This document shows, one piece after another, positions 32,002 through 41,762 of a DNA stretch of 64,000 nt. The translations under genes and the position numbers were made by a program. The stretch covers positions 2,202,501-2,266,500 of the forward strand of contig NZ_CP136921.1 in assembly GCF_033100095.1 (NCBI RefSeq). The letters are read 5' to 3'. Source of the stretch: Diaphorobacter limosus (lineage in GTDB: Bacteria; Pseudomonadota; Gammaproteobacteria; Burkholderiales; Burkholderiaceae_C). The notes under the pieces were generated by a model, which searched no databases, had not been told where the DNA came from, and saw only the letters and a list, made by a program, of their open reading frames with translations. The first letter of the stretch is position 1. Every line of letters starts with the position of its first letter.

Positions 32002-35000
32002 TCACGCATGGGCGCTGGCGGCGGAGGTGCTGCCCGCAGGTTCATCGAGCCAGTCCACGCGGCGCATCTTGCGCACCAGCACGAACTCGTCGCGGTTGGT
32101 GCCAATGGTTCCGTAGTAGTTGAAGCCGTAGCTGTACTGCGCGTAGCCGCCGATCATGTGCGTGGGCTTGAGGACCACGCGCGTGACCGAGTTGTGGATG
32201 CCGCCGCGCGTGCCGGTGATCTCCGAGCCGGGGGTGTTGATGGTCTTTTCCTGCGCGTGGTATTTCAGCACCATGCCGGGCTTGACGCGCTGGCTGACCA
32301 CCGCGCGCGCGGCGATCGCGCCATTGGCGTTGAACAGCTCTATCCAGTCGTTGTCCACGATGCCGCCGCGCTTGGCGTCCTCCTCGCTGATCCAGACCAC
32401 CGGGCCGCCGCGGTTGAGCGTGAGCATGTGCAGGTTGTCGCTGTACGTGCTGTGTATGCCCCATTTCTGGTGCGGCGTGATGAAGTTCAGCTGCAGCTCG
32501 GGGTGGCCATTGGGTTTCTTGCCGGCCACCTCGTGCAGGGTCTTCAGATCGACAGGCGGGCGGTAGCTGCACAGGCCCTCGCCAAAGTCGCGCATCCAGG
32601 GGTGGTCCTGGTAGAACTGCTGGCGGCCGGTGAGGGTGCGCCATGGGATCAGCTCGTGCACGTTGGTGTAGCCGGCGTTGTAGCTGACCTTCTCGGATTC
32701 CAGCCCCGACCAGGTGGGCGAGCTGATGATCTTGCGTGGCTGCGCCTGGATGTCGCGAAAGCGGATCTTCTCGTCCTCGCGGTGCAGCGCCAGGTGCACA
32801 TGGTCGCGCCCGGTTTGCTTGCCCAAGGCCTCCCAGGCCTTGCAGGCCACATGGCCGTTGGTCTCGGGCGCGAGCATCATCACCACCTCGGTGGCGTCGA
32901 TGTCGCTCACGATGCGCGGCCTGCCCTGCGCCACGCCCTCCTCGCGCACGCGGCCGTTCAGGTCGCCCAGTTGCTCGACCTCGGTCTGGGTGTTCCAGCC
33001 AATGCCCTTGCCGCCATTGCCCAGCCTGTCCATCAAGGGGCCCAGGGCCGTGAAGCGCGCATAGGTGTTGGGGTAATCGCGCTCGACCACCGTGACCTGC
33101 GGCGCCGTGACGCCGGGGATCAGGTCGATCTCGCCGCGCTTCCAGTCCTTGACGCCAAACGGCTGTGCCAGCTCGCCCGGGGTGTCGTGCATGATGGGCG
33201 TGAGCACCACCTCTTTTTCCACCCCCAGGTGGCCCACGCAGACCTCGCTGAAGGCCTTGGCGAAGCCCTTGTAGATCTCCCAGTCGCTTCTGGCCTGCCA
33301 GGCCGGATCGACAGCGGCCGACAGCGGGTGGATGAAGGGGTGCATGTCCGAGGTGTTCAGGTCGTTCTTCTCGTACCAGGTGGCCGTGGGCAGCACGATG
33401 TCGGAGTACAGACAGGTGGTGCTCATGCGGAAGTCCAGCGTCACCAGCAGATCGAGCTTGCCCTCGGGTGCGCTGGCATGCCACTTCACCTCCTCGGGCT
33501 TGGCATCCTGCGGGCCCAGATCCTTGCCCTGCACGCCGTTTTGCGTGCCCAGCAGGTGCTTCAAGAAATACTCATGCCCCTTGCCCGAGCTGCCCAGCAG
33601 GTTGGAGCGCCAGACAAACAGGTTGCGCGGCCAGTTCAGCGGGTTGTCCGGGTCTTCGCAGCTCAAGGACAGCGAGCCGTTCTTCAGCGACTGCACCACG
33701 TAGTCCTTGGGGTCCAGGCCGCGCTCCTGCGCATCCCTGGCCAGCTGCAGCGGATTGGCCTGCAGCTGCGGCGCACTGGGCAGCCAGCCCATGCGCTCGG
33801 CGCGCACGTTGTAGTCGATCATGCTGCCCTGGTAGGCGGCCTTGTCCGCCAGCGGCGAGAGCACCTCATCGACACCCAGCTTCTCGTAGCGCCACTGGTC
33901 GGTGTGGGCGTAGAAGAAGCTGGTGGCGTTCTGCTGGCGCGGCGGGCGTATCCAGTCCAGCGCAAAGGTCAGCGCCGTCCAGCCGGTCTGCGGGCGCAGC
34001 TTCTCCTGGCCCACGTAGTGCGACCAGCCGCCACCCGACTGGCCTATGCAGCCGCACAGCATCAGCATGTTGATGATGCTGCGGTAGTTCATGTCGCAGT
34101 GGTACCAGTGGTTCATGCCGGCGCCGATGATGACCATGCTCCTGCCCTGGGTCTTGTCGGCGTTGTCGGCGAACTGGCGCGCCACGGTGATCACATGCTC
34201 GCGCGGCACGCCGGTGATGCTCTCCTGCCAGGCCGGGGTGTAGGGCGCATTGGCGTCGTAGCTGCCGTCCAGGGCCTCGCCGTCCAGGCCGCGCGCGATG
34301 CCGTAGTTGCCGGCCAGCAGGTCGAACACCGTGGCCACGACCACGCGGCCCTGGGCGTCCTCGCCGTGCAGATCCAGGTGGGTGATGGGCACGCGGCGCA
34401 GCATCACGTCACCACCCTGGTCGTTGGCCTGGAAATGCGGCGTCTGCACGCCACCGAAGTAGGGGAAGGCCACGTCGGCCACCGCATGCGCCTGGGCACC
34501 GTCTTCCAGCACCGAGAGCTTGAGCTTCACGTCGTTGCCGCTGCGCGCATCCTTGTCCTCCAGGTTCCACAGGCCCTCGTCGGGACGGCCCTCCTTGCCC
34601 CAGCGAAAGCCGATGGAGCCGTTGGGCAGCGCCACCTTGCCGTCCAGGCCGTAGGCCACGGTCTTCCAGTCGGGGTGGTTGGCCTGGCCCAGGTTGCCCG
34701 CGAAGTCGCTGGCGCGCACATAGCGGTCCGGCACCATGGCGCGGCGGCCGTCCTCCAGGGTCTTTTCCTTCAGCACCACCAGCAGCGGCAGGTCGGTGAA
34801 GCGGCGCGCGTACTCATCGAAGTAGGCCGAGCGCCTGTCGAAGTAAAACTCCTTGAGGATCACATGGCCCATGGCCATGGCCACGGCCGCATCCGTGCCC
34901 TGCTTGGGGTGCAGCCACAGGTCGGAGAGCTTGGCGACCTCGGAATAGTCGGGCGTGACGGCGACGATCTTCGCGCCCTTGTAGCGCACCTCGGTGAAGA

Positions 35001-35799
35001 AATGCGCGTCGGGCGTGCGCGTCTGCGGCACGTTGGAGCCCCAGGCGATGATGAAGTTGGAGTTGTACCAGTCGGCCGATTCGGGCACGTCGGTCTGCTC
35101 GCCCCAGGTCTGCGGGCTGGACGGCGGCAGGTCGCAGTACCAGTCGTAGAACGACAGCGGCACGCCGCCGATCAGGCTCAGGTAGCGCGCGCCCGCCGCG
35201 TACGAGATCATGGACATGGCCGGAATCGGCGAGAAGCCGATGACGCGGTCCGGCCCGTACTGCTTGATGGTGTAGACGTTGGCCGCGGCAATCATCTGGT
35301 TCACCTCGTCCCAGCTCGAGCGCACAAAGCCGCCCAGGCCGCGTTGCCTTTGCCATTCACGGCGCGCCTCCTGGTTCTGCACGATGGCGGCCCAGGCATC
35401 GACCGGGCTCTTGGCCACGGCCAGCGCCGCGCGCCAGTGCTTCAAGAGGCGCCCGCGCACCAGCGGGTATTTCACGCGGTTGGCGCTGTACAGGTACCAG
35501 CTGTAGCTGGCGCCGCGCGCGCAGCCACGCGGCTCGTGGTTGGGCAGGTCGGCGCGCGTGCGCGGGTAGTCGGTCTGCTGGGTTTCCCAGGTGACGATGC
35601 CGCCCTTGACGTAGATCTTCCAGGAGCAGGAGCCGGTGCAGTTCACGCCATGGGTGGAGCGCACGATCTTGTCATGCGCCCAGCGGTCGCGGTAGGCGCG
35701 CTCCCAGGTGCGGTCTTCGCCATTGGTCTCGCCATGGCCGTTGGAGAAGGTTTCGCGCGGCTGCGAAAAATACGAGAGACGGTCGAGAAAGTGACTCAT
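32002..35799 (-). CDS. narG: Respiratory nitrate reductase, alpha subunit (molybdenum catalytic subunit)
   Basis: Catalytic subunit of 1265 residues reducing nitrate to nitrite in the cytoplasm with a bis-MGD molybdenum cofactor. The N-terminal iron-sulfur site reads H50-x3-C54-x3-C58 with the last cysteine at C93 (HEPRGCARG), the same numbering as E. coli NarG. The N-terminus MSHFLDRLSYFSQPRETFSN is the conserved remnant-type leader. NSNFIIAWGSNVPQTRTPDA near residue 250 belongs to the cofactor-binding domain. The start has an AAGGAG site. It is preceded by two nitrate transporter genes on the same strand, across an unusual hairpin-forming spacer. Confidence 0.97.
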   Translation of the reverse strand: MSHFLDRLSYFSQPRETFSNGHGETNGEDRTWERAYRDRWAHDKIVRSTHGVNCTGSCSWKIYVKGGIVTWETQQTDYPRTRADLPNHEPRGCARGASYSWYLYSANRVKYPLVRGRLLKHWRAALAVAKSPVDAWAAIVQNQEARREWQRQRGLGGFVRSSWDEVNQMIAAANVYTIKQYGPDRVIGFSPIPAMSMISYAAGARYLSLIGGVPLSFYDWYCDLPPSSPQTWGEQTDVPESADWYNSNFIIAWGSNVPQTRTPDAHFFTEVRYKGAKIVAVTPDYSEVAKLSDLWLHPKQGTDAAVAMAMGHVILKEFYFDRRSAYFDEYARRFTDLPLLVVLKEKTLEDGRRAMVPDRYVRASDFAGNLGQANHPDWKTVAYGLDGKVALPNGSIGFRWGKEGRPDEGLWNLEDKDARSGNDVKLKLSVLEDGAQAHAVADVAFPYFGGVQTPHFQANDQGGDVMLRRVPITHLDLHGEDAQGRVVVATVFDLLAGNYGIARGLDGEALDGSYDANAPYTPAWQESITGVPREHVITVARQFADNADKTQGRSMVIIGAGMNHWYHCDMNYRSIINMLMLCGCIGQSGGGWSHYVGQEKLRPQTGWTALTFALDWIRPPRQQNATSFFYAHTDQWRYEKLGVDEVLSPLADKAAYQGSMIDYNVRAERMGWLPSAPQLQANPLQLARDAQERGLDPKDYVVQSLKNGSLSLSCEDPDNPLNWPRNLFVWRSNLLGSSGKGHEYFLKHLLGTQNGVQGKDLGPQDAKPEEVKWHASAPEGKLDLLVTLDFRMSTTCLYSDIVLPTATWYEKNDLNTSDMHPFIHPLSAAVDPAWQARSDWEIYKGFAKAFSEVCVGHLGVEKEVVLTPIMHDTPGELAQPFGVKDWKRGEIDLIPGVTAPQVTVVERDYPNTYARFTALGPLMDRLGNGGKGIGWNTQTEVEQLGDLNGRVREEGVAQGRPRIVSDIDATEVVMMLAPETNGHVACKAWEALGKQTGRDHVHLALHREDEKIRFRDIQAQPRKIISSPTWSGLESEKVSYNAGYTNVHELIPWRTLTGRQQFYQDHPWMRDFGEGLCSYRPPVDLKTLHEVAGKKPNGHPELQLNFITPHQKWGIHSTYSDNLHMLTLNRGGPVVWISEEDAKRGGIVDNDWIELFNANGAIAARAVVSQRVKPGMVLKYHAQEKTINTPGSEITGTRGGIHNSVTRVVLKPTHMIGGYAQYSYGFNYYGTIGTNRDEFVLVRKMRRVDWLDEPAGSTSAASAHA

Positions 35800-35820
35800 C
35801 GTGGTGCTCCTTGGTTCAAT

Positions 35821-35882
35821 CGTTGGGCGTTGGGCGTTGGGCGTTGGGTTTGCGCAAAACGCTCAACCCTCAACGCTCAACC
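35821..35882 (-). repeat. Tandem CGTTGGG units facing an inverted partner (hairpin between narK2 and narG)
   Basis: Four tandem CGTTGGG units (35821-35848) are followed by TTTGCGCAAAA and then CGCTCAACCCTCAACGCTCA, which can pair back with them, partly through G-U pairs. The structure lies in the mRNA between narK2 and narG, ending about 20 bp before the narG start codon. Confidence 0.65.
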
Positions 35883-35887
35883 TCTTG

Positions 35888-37333
35888 TCAGCAAGGCATC
35901 TCGGCGTTCCTGCGCGAGTAGTACCACCAGGTGACGACGACGCACAGGCTGTAGAACACGACAAACATCCACAGCGCGAACTCCGGTCCGCCGGTGCTGG
36001 CGATGGAGCTGCCATAGCTCTTGGGGATGAAGAAGCCGCCGTAGGCGCCAAGCGCCCCGGCAAAGCCGACGGCGGCCGCGCCCTCGGTGTTGCCGTCCTT
36101 GATGGCCTGGGCCTGGGCGGCCTCGTCGTTGCCGCGCAGCGCGCGCATTTTTTGCGTCAGAAAGATCACCGGGATCATGCGGAAGGTCGAGCCGTTGCCT
36201 ATGCCCGTGGTGCAAAACAGCACCAGGAACATCAGGAAGAAGCCGGTGAAGCTGCCCTCGGCCGGGCCGAACGGCAGGGCATAGGCGCTCGCACCCTTGG
36301 GCAGGAAGAACAGCACGCCCAGCACCGCCAGCGCCATGACGATGAAGTTCCAGAAGGTGACCACGCCGCCACCGATCTTGTCCGCCAGCCAGCCGCCAAA
36401 CGGCCGCGTGAGCGCCCCCACCAGCGGCCCCAGCCAGGCGTAGGCCAGCGGGTTGATGGCCGGGAACAGCGCCTTCATCAGCAGCGGAAAGCCCGCGGCA
36501 AAGCCGATGAAGGAGCCGAAGGTGCCCAGATACAGCAGGCACATGATCCAGTTGTGCTTGGCGCGGAAGATGGCCGCCTGGGCGGCAAAGCTGGCCTTCG
36601 CATCGGCGATGTCGTGCATGCCGAACCAGGCCACGACGGCGGTGATGGCGATCCACGGCACCCAGATGAAGGCCGCGTTCTGCGCCCAGACATGCTGCTG
36701 CTCGCCGTTCCTCACGATGACCTGCGCGTCGCCGCCAAAGATGCCGAAGATGCCCAGCGAGATCACCAGCGGGCTCAGGAACTGCACGACCGACACGCCC
36801 AGGTTGCCCAGGCCCGCGTTCACGCCCAGCGCCGAGCCCTTGCGCTCCTTGGGGAAGAAGAAGCTGATGTTGGCCATGCTGGAGCTGAAGTTGCCCCCGC
36901 CCAGGCCGCACAAGAGCGCCAGCATGAGCATGGTCGGGTAGCCGGTGGTGTTGTCCTGTATGGCAAAGCCTATGCCCAGCATGGGAATGAGCAGCGTGGC
37001 CGTGGACAGCGCCGTCCAGCGCCGCCCGCCGAACACCGGCACCATGAAGGAGTAGAAGATACGCAGCGTGGCGCCCGACAGCGCCGGCGCCGCGGCCAGC
37101 CAGAACAGCTGGTTGGTCGAGTACTTGAAGCCCAGCGCCGGCAGGTTCACGGCGACCACGCTCCAGACCTGCCAGACGGCAAACGCCAGGAACAGCGCGG
37201 GCACCGAGATCCACAGATTGAGCTTGGCCACAGCCTCGCCCTCGCGCTCCCAGAACTGCTTGTCCTCGGGCGTCCAGATGTGCAGCAGCCGCCCCTGGCG
37301 CGCGCCCTCTTGTGCAACGGTATCGGCAGACAT
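35888..37333 (-). CDS. narK: Nitrate/nitrite transporter, NarK2-like MFS
   Basis: Inner-membrane transporter of 481 residues with about twelve membrane segments. Two NarK-type glycine signatures are visible: GVNAGLGNLGVSVVQFLSPL in the first half and VGFAGALGAYGGFFIPKSYG in the second. It is the larger of two tandem NarK proteins; in this arrangement the second is usually a nitrate/nitrite antiporter and the first a nitrate/proton symporter (known of the family, not shown here). The ATG is preceded by GGAGAA. The gap to narK1 is 20 bp. Confidence 0.9.
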   Translation of the reverse strand: MSADTVAQEGARQGRLLHIWTPEDKQFWEREGEAVAKLNLWISVPALFLAFAVWQVWSVVAVNLPALGFKYSTNQLFWLAAAPALSGATLRIFYSFMVPVFGGRRWTALSTATLLIPMLGIGFAIQDNTTGYPTMLMLALLCGLGGGNFSSSMANISFFFPKERKGSALGVNAGLGNLGVSVVQFLSPLVISLGIFGIFGGDAQVIVRNGEQQHVWAQNAAFIWVPWIAITAVVAWFGMHDIADAKASFAAQAAIFRAKHNWIMCLLYLGTFGSFIGFAAGFPLLMKALFPAINPLAYAWLGPLVGALTRPFGGWLADKIGGGVVTFWNFIVMALAVLGVLFFLPKGASAYALPFGPAEGSFTGFFLMFLVLFCTTGIGNGSTFRMIPVIFLTQKMRALRGNDEAAQAQAIKDGNTEGAAAVGFAGALGAYGGFFIPKSYGSSIASTGGPEFALWMFVVFYSLCVVVTWWYYSRRNAEMPC

Positions 37334-37353
37334 GGTGTGGGTTCTCCGGTCGA

Positions 37354-38649
37354 TCAGCGGGCGGCGGGCGTGGCGGCTGCCACACCCTGGCCGGTCATCA
37401 CATCGGTGCGGCGCACCTCGGTCCAGTACATCCAGATCAGCGACACCCAGACCACGCCATACATCAGCATGAAGGCGCTGGAGCGGATGCCCGTCCAGTC
37501 CATGAGCGCGCCAAACATGATCGGCAGGATGAAGCCGCCCATGCCGCCGGCAAGACCCACGATGCCGCTGATGGCGCCGATGTTGCCGGGGTAGTCGTCA
37601 CTGATGTACTTGAACACGCTGGCCTTGCCGAAGGCCCAGGCCACGCCAAGCACGGCCATGACCGCGGTGAACACATAGACGTTCAGGCCGATGTGGAAGG
37701 TGCTGGGGCCGTTCACCGTCTGGATGGTGAAGGCGGTCTGCGGGTAGGACAGCAGGAACAGGCAGATCCAGCTCACCCACATCACCCACCAGGTGACGCT
37801 GTGCGCGCCGTACCGGTCGCTCAAGACGCCGCCAATCGCCCGCAGCACGCCGCCGGGCAGCGAGAAGCAGGCCGCCAGCAGCGCGGCGACGCGGATGTCC
37901 AGGCCATATTCGCCCACGTAGTACTGCACCATCCACAGGCTGAGCGCCACATAGCCGCCGAACACGATGCTGTAGTACTGGCAGTACTTGAGCACGCGCG
38001 GATCTTTCAGCGCCTTGAGCTGGTCGGTGAAGCTGATGTTGCTGGCCACCAGGTGGCTGGGGTCGCTGTGGCTGAAGAACCAGAACAGCAGCAGCGCCCC
38101 CAGCATGATGGCCGCGTAGACATGGGGCACCGCCGCCCAGCCAAAGGCCACCAGGATCACCGGGGCGACGAACTTGTTCACCGCCGCGCCCGAGTTGCCG
38201 GCGCCGTACACGCCCATGGCCGTGCCCTGGCGGTGTCTGGGGAACCAGCGCGCCACATAGGGCGTGCCCACCGAAAACGCGCCGCCGGCCAGGCCCACGA
38301 ACAGGCCTATGACCAAAAAGTGCCAATACTCGCTGGCGTAGCCCATGACCCAGATGGCGGGCACGGTGATGGCCATCAGCACGGCCATGACGATGCGCCC
38401 ACCGTATTTGTCCGTCCAGATACCGAGCGGCACGCGCACCAGCGACCCCGTGAGCACCGGCATGGCCGTCAGCAGACCGAACTGCGTGGCGTTCAAGTCC
38501 AGCATCTTCTTGATCGGGATGCCGATGATGCCGAACATCATCCAGACCATGAAGCAGACGGTGAAGGCCAGGGTGCTGACGATGAGCACCGACCAGGCCT
38601 GGCGGTTGCGGCGGGGGTCTTGTGCCGCGGAATGCGACGCGGGTGCCAT
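37354..38649 (-). CDS. narK: Nitrate transporter, NarK1-like MFS (first gene of the nar operon)
   Basis: Inner-membrane transporter of 431 residues. It begins after a short polar tail with WSVLIVSTLAFTVCFMVWMM and carries GVYGAGNSGAAVNKFVAPVI and VGLAGGMGGFILPIMFGALM, the NarK1 nitrate signatures. I choose the ATG at 38649, which has AAGGA at good spacing; an ATG 27 bp upstream (38676) is possible. It is the first gene of narK1-narK2-narGHJI-ppiase. The 250 bp upstream region is shared with a divergent response regulator. Confidence 0.9.
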   Translation of the reverse strand: MAPASHSAAQDPRRNRQAWSVLIVSTLAFTVCFMVWMMFGIIGIPIKKMLDLNATQFGLLTAMPVLTGSLVRVPLGIWTDKYGGRIVMAVLMAITVPAIWVMGYASEYWHFLVIGLFVGLAGGAFSVGTPYVARWFPRHRQGTAMGVYGAGNSGAAVNKFVAPVILVAFGWAAVPHVYAAIMLGALLLFWFFSHSDPSHLVASNISFTDQLKALKDPRVLKYCQYYSIVFGGYVALSLWMVQYYVGEYGLDIRVAALLAACFSLPGGVLRAIGGVLSDRYGAHSVTWWVMWVSWICLFLLSYPQTAFTIQTVNGPSTFHIGLNVYVFTAVMAVLGVAWAFGKASVFKYISDDYPGNIGAISGIVGLAGGMGGFILPIMFGALMDWTGIRSSAFMLMYGVVWVSLIWMYWTEVRRTDVMTGQGVAAATPAAR

Positions 38650-38708
38650 GCGGTAGTCCTTGGTTGCTGTGTGCATGGATGTTCCACCGGCACCCCGGGT
38701 TTTCCCAT

Positions 38709-38778
38709 ACCCCGAAGGAACGCATGGGCCGTGGCAAAAGAACGATGGGCCGCGCCGGCTCCTTACTCCGAAAGAACT
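38709..38778. promoter_or_regulatory. Candidate regulatory sites upstream of narK1
   Basis: Two near-identical 14 bp motifs, TACCCCGAAGGAAC at 38709-38722 and TACTCCGAAAGAAC at 38765-38778, lie 56 bp apart upstream of narK1. Their left halves resemble the NarL heptamer (TACYYMT) except for the last base, and the layout recalls paired NarL half-sites. I could not find a convincing FNR box in the spacer. Confidence 0.45.
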
Positions 38779-38830
38779 AGTCCGCACCCCAGGATTTCCA
38801 ACGGTGTTTTCGCCTTTATCGCTCAACTAC

Positions 38831-38865
38831 ATTGCGCAGTTAGCTATATTTTTTATAGTTTGCTA
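38831..38865 (+). repeat. Partial dispersed repeat before the response regulator gene
   Basis: ATTGCGCAGTTAGCTAT followed by a T-rich tail (TTTTTTATAG) matches the right half of the dispersed repeat. It lies immediately upstream of the response regulator. Confidence 0.5.
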
Positions 38866-38900
38866 AGATGCCCCGATCCCAAGCCCTTCTCCACCAACCC

Positions 38901-39545
38901 ATGAACTTCCTGGTCGTCGATGACCATCCCCTGGTGCGCGAGGCGCTCGCATCCTTGTTGCTGGAGTTGAGGCCGGGCTCGAGGGTGCAGCAGGCGGCGA
39001 GCGGCGCGGAGGCGATCACGGCCCTGGGCTGCGGCCAGGCGGTGGATCTGGTGCTGCTGGACTTGCGGCTGCCCGATGGCTCCGGGCTCGACCTGCTGCG
39101 CAGGATCGGGGCGGCGAGCATCGGCACCGCCGTTGTCATGCTCTCCGGCGACCTGGATCGCCAGACGGTGCAAGAGGCGCTGGCGGCGGGCGCGGTGGGC
39201 TACGTCCCCAAGACCGAGCCTCGCGAAATCATTGCCGGCGCATTGGGCTTGGTGCTGGCGGGTGGCGTTTACGTGCCGCCGGTGGCCTTGCAGACAGCAG
39301 CGCGCACGTTCGACACCCGAGCGGCAACGCCCGAGGCGCTGGGCCTGACCGGGCGCCAACTCGAAGTACTGGCCCTGCTCATGCAGGGCAAGAACAACAA
39401 GCTGATCTGCCGTGCCCTGGGGCTCGCCGAGCCCACGGTGAAGAACCACGTCTCCGCCATCCTGCGGGCGCTGGGGGTGGACAGCCGCACCGAGGCCGTA
39501 CTGGCCGTCACGCGCCTGGGGTGGGCGTTGCCTCAACCGCGCTGA
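38901..39545 (+). CDS. LuxR-type response regulator
   Basis: Two-domain regulator of 214 residues. The receiver domain starts MNFLVVDDHPLVREALASLL with the acidic pair, has the phosphorylation site in DLVLLDLRLPDGSGLDLLRR and the conserved lysine in GYVPKTE. The output domain LTGRQLEVLALLMQGKNNKL followed by ICRALGLAEPTVKNHVSAIL is a LuxR/NarL helix-turn-helix. I use the ATG at 38901; an in-frame ATG at 38868 adds 11 residues. Its 3' end overlaps the convergent hybrid kinase gene by 13 bp, and the two are probably partners. It is divergent from narK1, so a role in nar control is possible but unproven. Confidence 0.85.
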   Translation: MNFLVVDDHPLVREALASLLLELRPGSRVQQAASGAEAITALGCGQAVDLVLLDLRLPDGSGLDLLRRIGAASIGTAVVMLSGDLDRQTVQEALAAGAVGYVPKTEPREIIAGALGLVLAGGVYVPPVALQTAARTFDTRAATPEALGLTGRQLEVLALLMQGKNNKLICRALGLAEPTVKNHVSAILRALGVDSRTEAVLAVTRLGWALPQPR

Positions 39546-41762
39546 AGCAGCCGCGTCAGCGCCGAGCGCAGGCGCAACGCCGAAACCGGCTTTTCCAGCA
39601 TGGGCAGGCCGCTGGCGGCGATGCGCTCGCGCGTGCCAATGGCGGTGTCGCCCGTCAGGATGAGCGCGGGCACATCCCGCCCCCACTGGCGGCGCAGGCG
39701 CGAGATGGCCGCAACGCCGTCATCGCCGTGGTCCAGGCGCATGTCCACCAGCAGCAGATCGACCGGGCCATGCACGTGATCCGGCGCGCCGTGCGCAGCC
39801 AGCACGCAGCACCCCCAGCCTTCGAGCAGCCGCGCCGTGCTCGCCAGCACCTGCGCGTTGTTGTCGATGACCAGCACCCGGCGGCCCTGCAATGCATCGA
39901 TGGCGGAGTCGTTCGCAGCCGTGGGGAGGTGCGGCTGGCTGGCGGTTTCGGGCACCGTGACCGCGAAGCATGAACCCCGTCCGGGAACCGAGCGCACGCT
40001 GACCTGGTGGCCAAGCAAACCGGCCAGCCGCGCGACGATGGACAGGCCCAGCCCCAGTCCGCCATCGGCCGCGCCGCCTTCGGCGTCGAGCCGGTAAAAC
40101 TCATCGAAGATGCGCTCCTGCTTGTCGGGCGCGATGCCGATCCCGGTATCCCACACGGCGATGCGCAGCCCGGCCCGCGTGCGCCGGCAGCCCAGCAGCA
40201 TGGCCCCGCTGCGCGTGTAGCGCACCGCGTTGGCGACCAGGTTGCCGAGGATGCGCTCGAGCAGCACTGGATCGCTGGCCACCCAGGCGTCGCAAGGGCG
40301 AATGCGCAGCTCCAGCCCCTTGTCCCGCGCGGCCGCCGCGTGCGCCACGTCCATGCGGTCGAGCAGGCGCTGTACCGGGAACGCCTCCACCTGCGGGCGG
40401 ATGACGCCCGCGTCCAGCTTGGACACGTCCAGCAGGCCGTCGAACAGCGCATTGATGGCGGCGATGGCCTGCTCCACACGCAGCCCCAGGCGCCGGCGCT
40501 CGGCGGCATCGGGGTCACGCCGCCATTGCGCCACCATCAGGTTCAGCGCGTGCAGTGGCTGGCGCAGGTCGTGGCTGGCGGCGGCCAGCAGGCGCGACTT
40601 GGCACGGTTCGCATCCGACAGCTCGCGCGTGCGCTCTTCCACCTGCCGCCCCAGGTTGTCGTGGCTGGCCTGCAGCTCAGCGGCCATGCTGTTGAAACGC
40701 TCGCCCAACCGCTCCAGTTCATCGCCGGAATGCAGGGCGATGCGGTGCGACAACTGCCCGGCGCCGATCCGCTCTGCGCCCTGGGCCAGCTCGCGCAGCG
40801 GCCGGGCGATGCGCCAGGCCGACCACAGTGCCGCCGACAGCGCCAGCAGCAGGCTCACCGCCGCCACCCACAGCGCACCCTGCACGTTGGCCCACAGGGG
40901 GGGCGTCGGCCTCTTGCAAGCCTTGTTCGACCACGACCCGCCAGCCCGGCGGGGCCAGCATCACGCTGCTGGCCAGCACCGGTTCGCCCCGTGTGCCCAC
41001 CAGCCGCAATGCCGGGCGTGGCGGGGCAGCGGCTTTCTGGTTCTCGAAGGCGCGCAGCGTGGCGGACAAGTCCGTGTTGCGCAGCACGAGGTTGATGTCC
41101 GGATGGGCGATCAGCCGCCCCGCCGGATCGAGGACATAGACGATGCCTTCGTCCCCGATGCGGATCTCCGACACCACGTCCCAGATGTACTTCAGGCTCA
41201 CCTCGGCGATGGCCACGCCCGCCTCGCCGCGCGGCCCCGCGACGGCCACGGTCATGAACGGCTCGCTGCCCTTGCGGAAGCTGACGTCGCCGAAATACGC
41301 GCCGCGCGCCTGGCGCGCCCCCGAGAACGCGGGCGAGGCCATGCGGTCGGCCATCGAATCCACGCGGCCCAGCGCCAGCCGTGATTCCGCCACCCGCTCG
41401 CGGCCCTGTCCGTCGATGAGGGCTATGTCGGCGATGGCAGGCGTCTGCCGCAGCGCGCGTAGCGCATCCAGCCGCCGCTGCGGGGCGCCGTCGGGCGTCC
41501 AGGGCAGGGCGGTCAGCCAGCTCAGTTGCAGCTCGATTTCGCGCAGGAACCGCTGGATGCGCGCGGCGGCCGCATCGGCCTGCGCAGTCTGTACGGCGGC
41601 CAGCGCGTCGCGCTGCTGGCGGTACACCTGCGCAGCGCTCCAGGCCGCGTAGGCCAGCAGCGGCAGCGACACCAGCAGCGCGAAGACCGCCGCATAGCGC
41701 CGCCCCAGCGCGCTGCGCCACCAGCCCGGCCAAGGGGGCTCATTCGATCCAGCGGTCGGCAC
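39533..41762 (-). pseudogene. Hybrid sensor histidine kinase broken by a one-base frameshift in a G7 tract
   Basis: Read with one base removed at 40897-40903 (seven G on the plus strand), this is one kinase of about 742 residues. It has a membrane segment (RYAAVFALLVSLPLLAYAAW), a periplasmic Cache-like sensor (DIALIDGQGRERVAESRLAL, YVLDPAGRLIAHPDINLVLR), a second membrane segment (LWVAAVSLLLALSAALWSAW) and a HAMP domain. Then follow HisKA (AASHDLRQPLHALN), HATPase (NLVANAVRYT, DTGIGIAPDKQERIFDEFYR) and a C-terminal receiver (LLLVDMRL, conserved lysine in MLEKPVS). As given the frame is broken between sensor and kinase. The likely start is GTG at 41762, overlapping the upstream binding-protein gene by 23 bp. 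A sequencing error or phase variation is possible. Confidence 0.75.

Noticed and set aside
30601..35934. Very long open frame (1777 codons) on the plus strand opposite narG/narH
   Set aside because: It is antisense to two unmistakable genes. High GC at third codon positions keeps the opposite frame open; the translation is repetitive in His, Ala, Gly, Val and Arg and has no recognisable domain.
38650..38830. FNR box upstream of narK1
   Set aside because: An FNR site is expected for this operon, but I found no TTGAT-N4-ATCAA match good enough to report.
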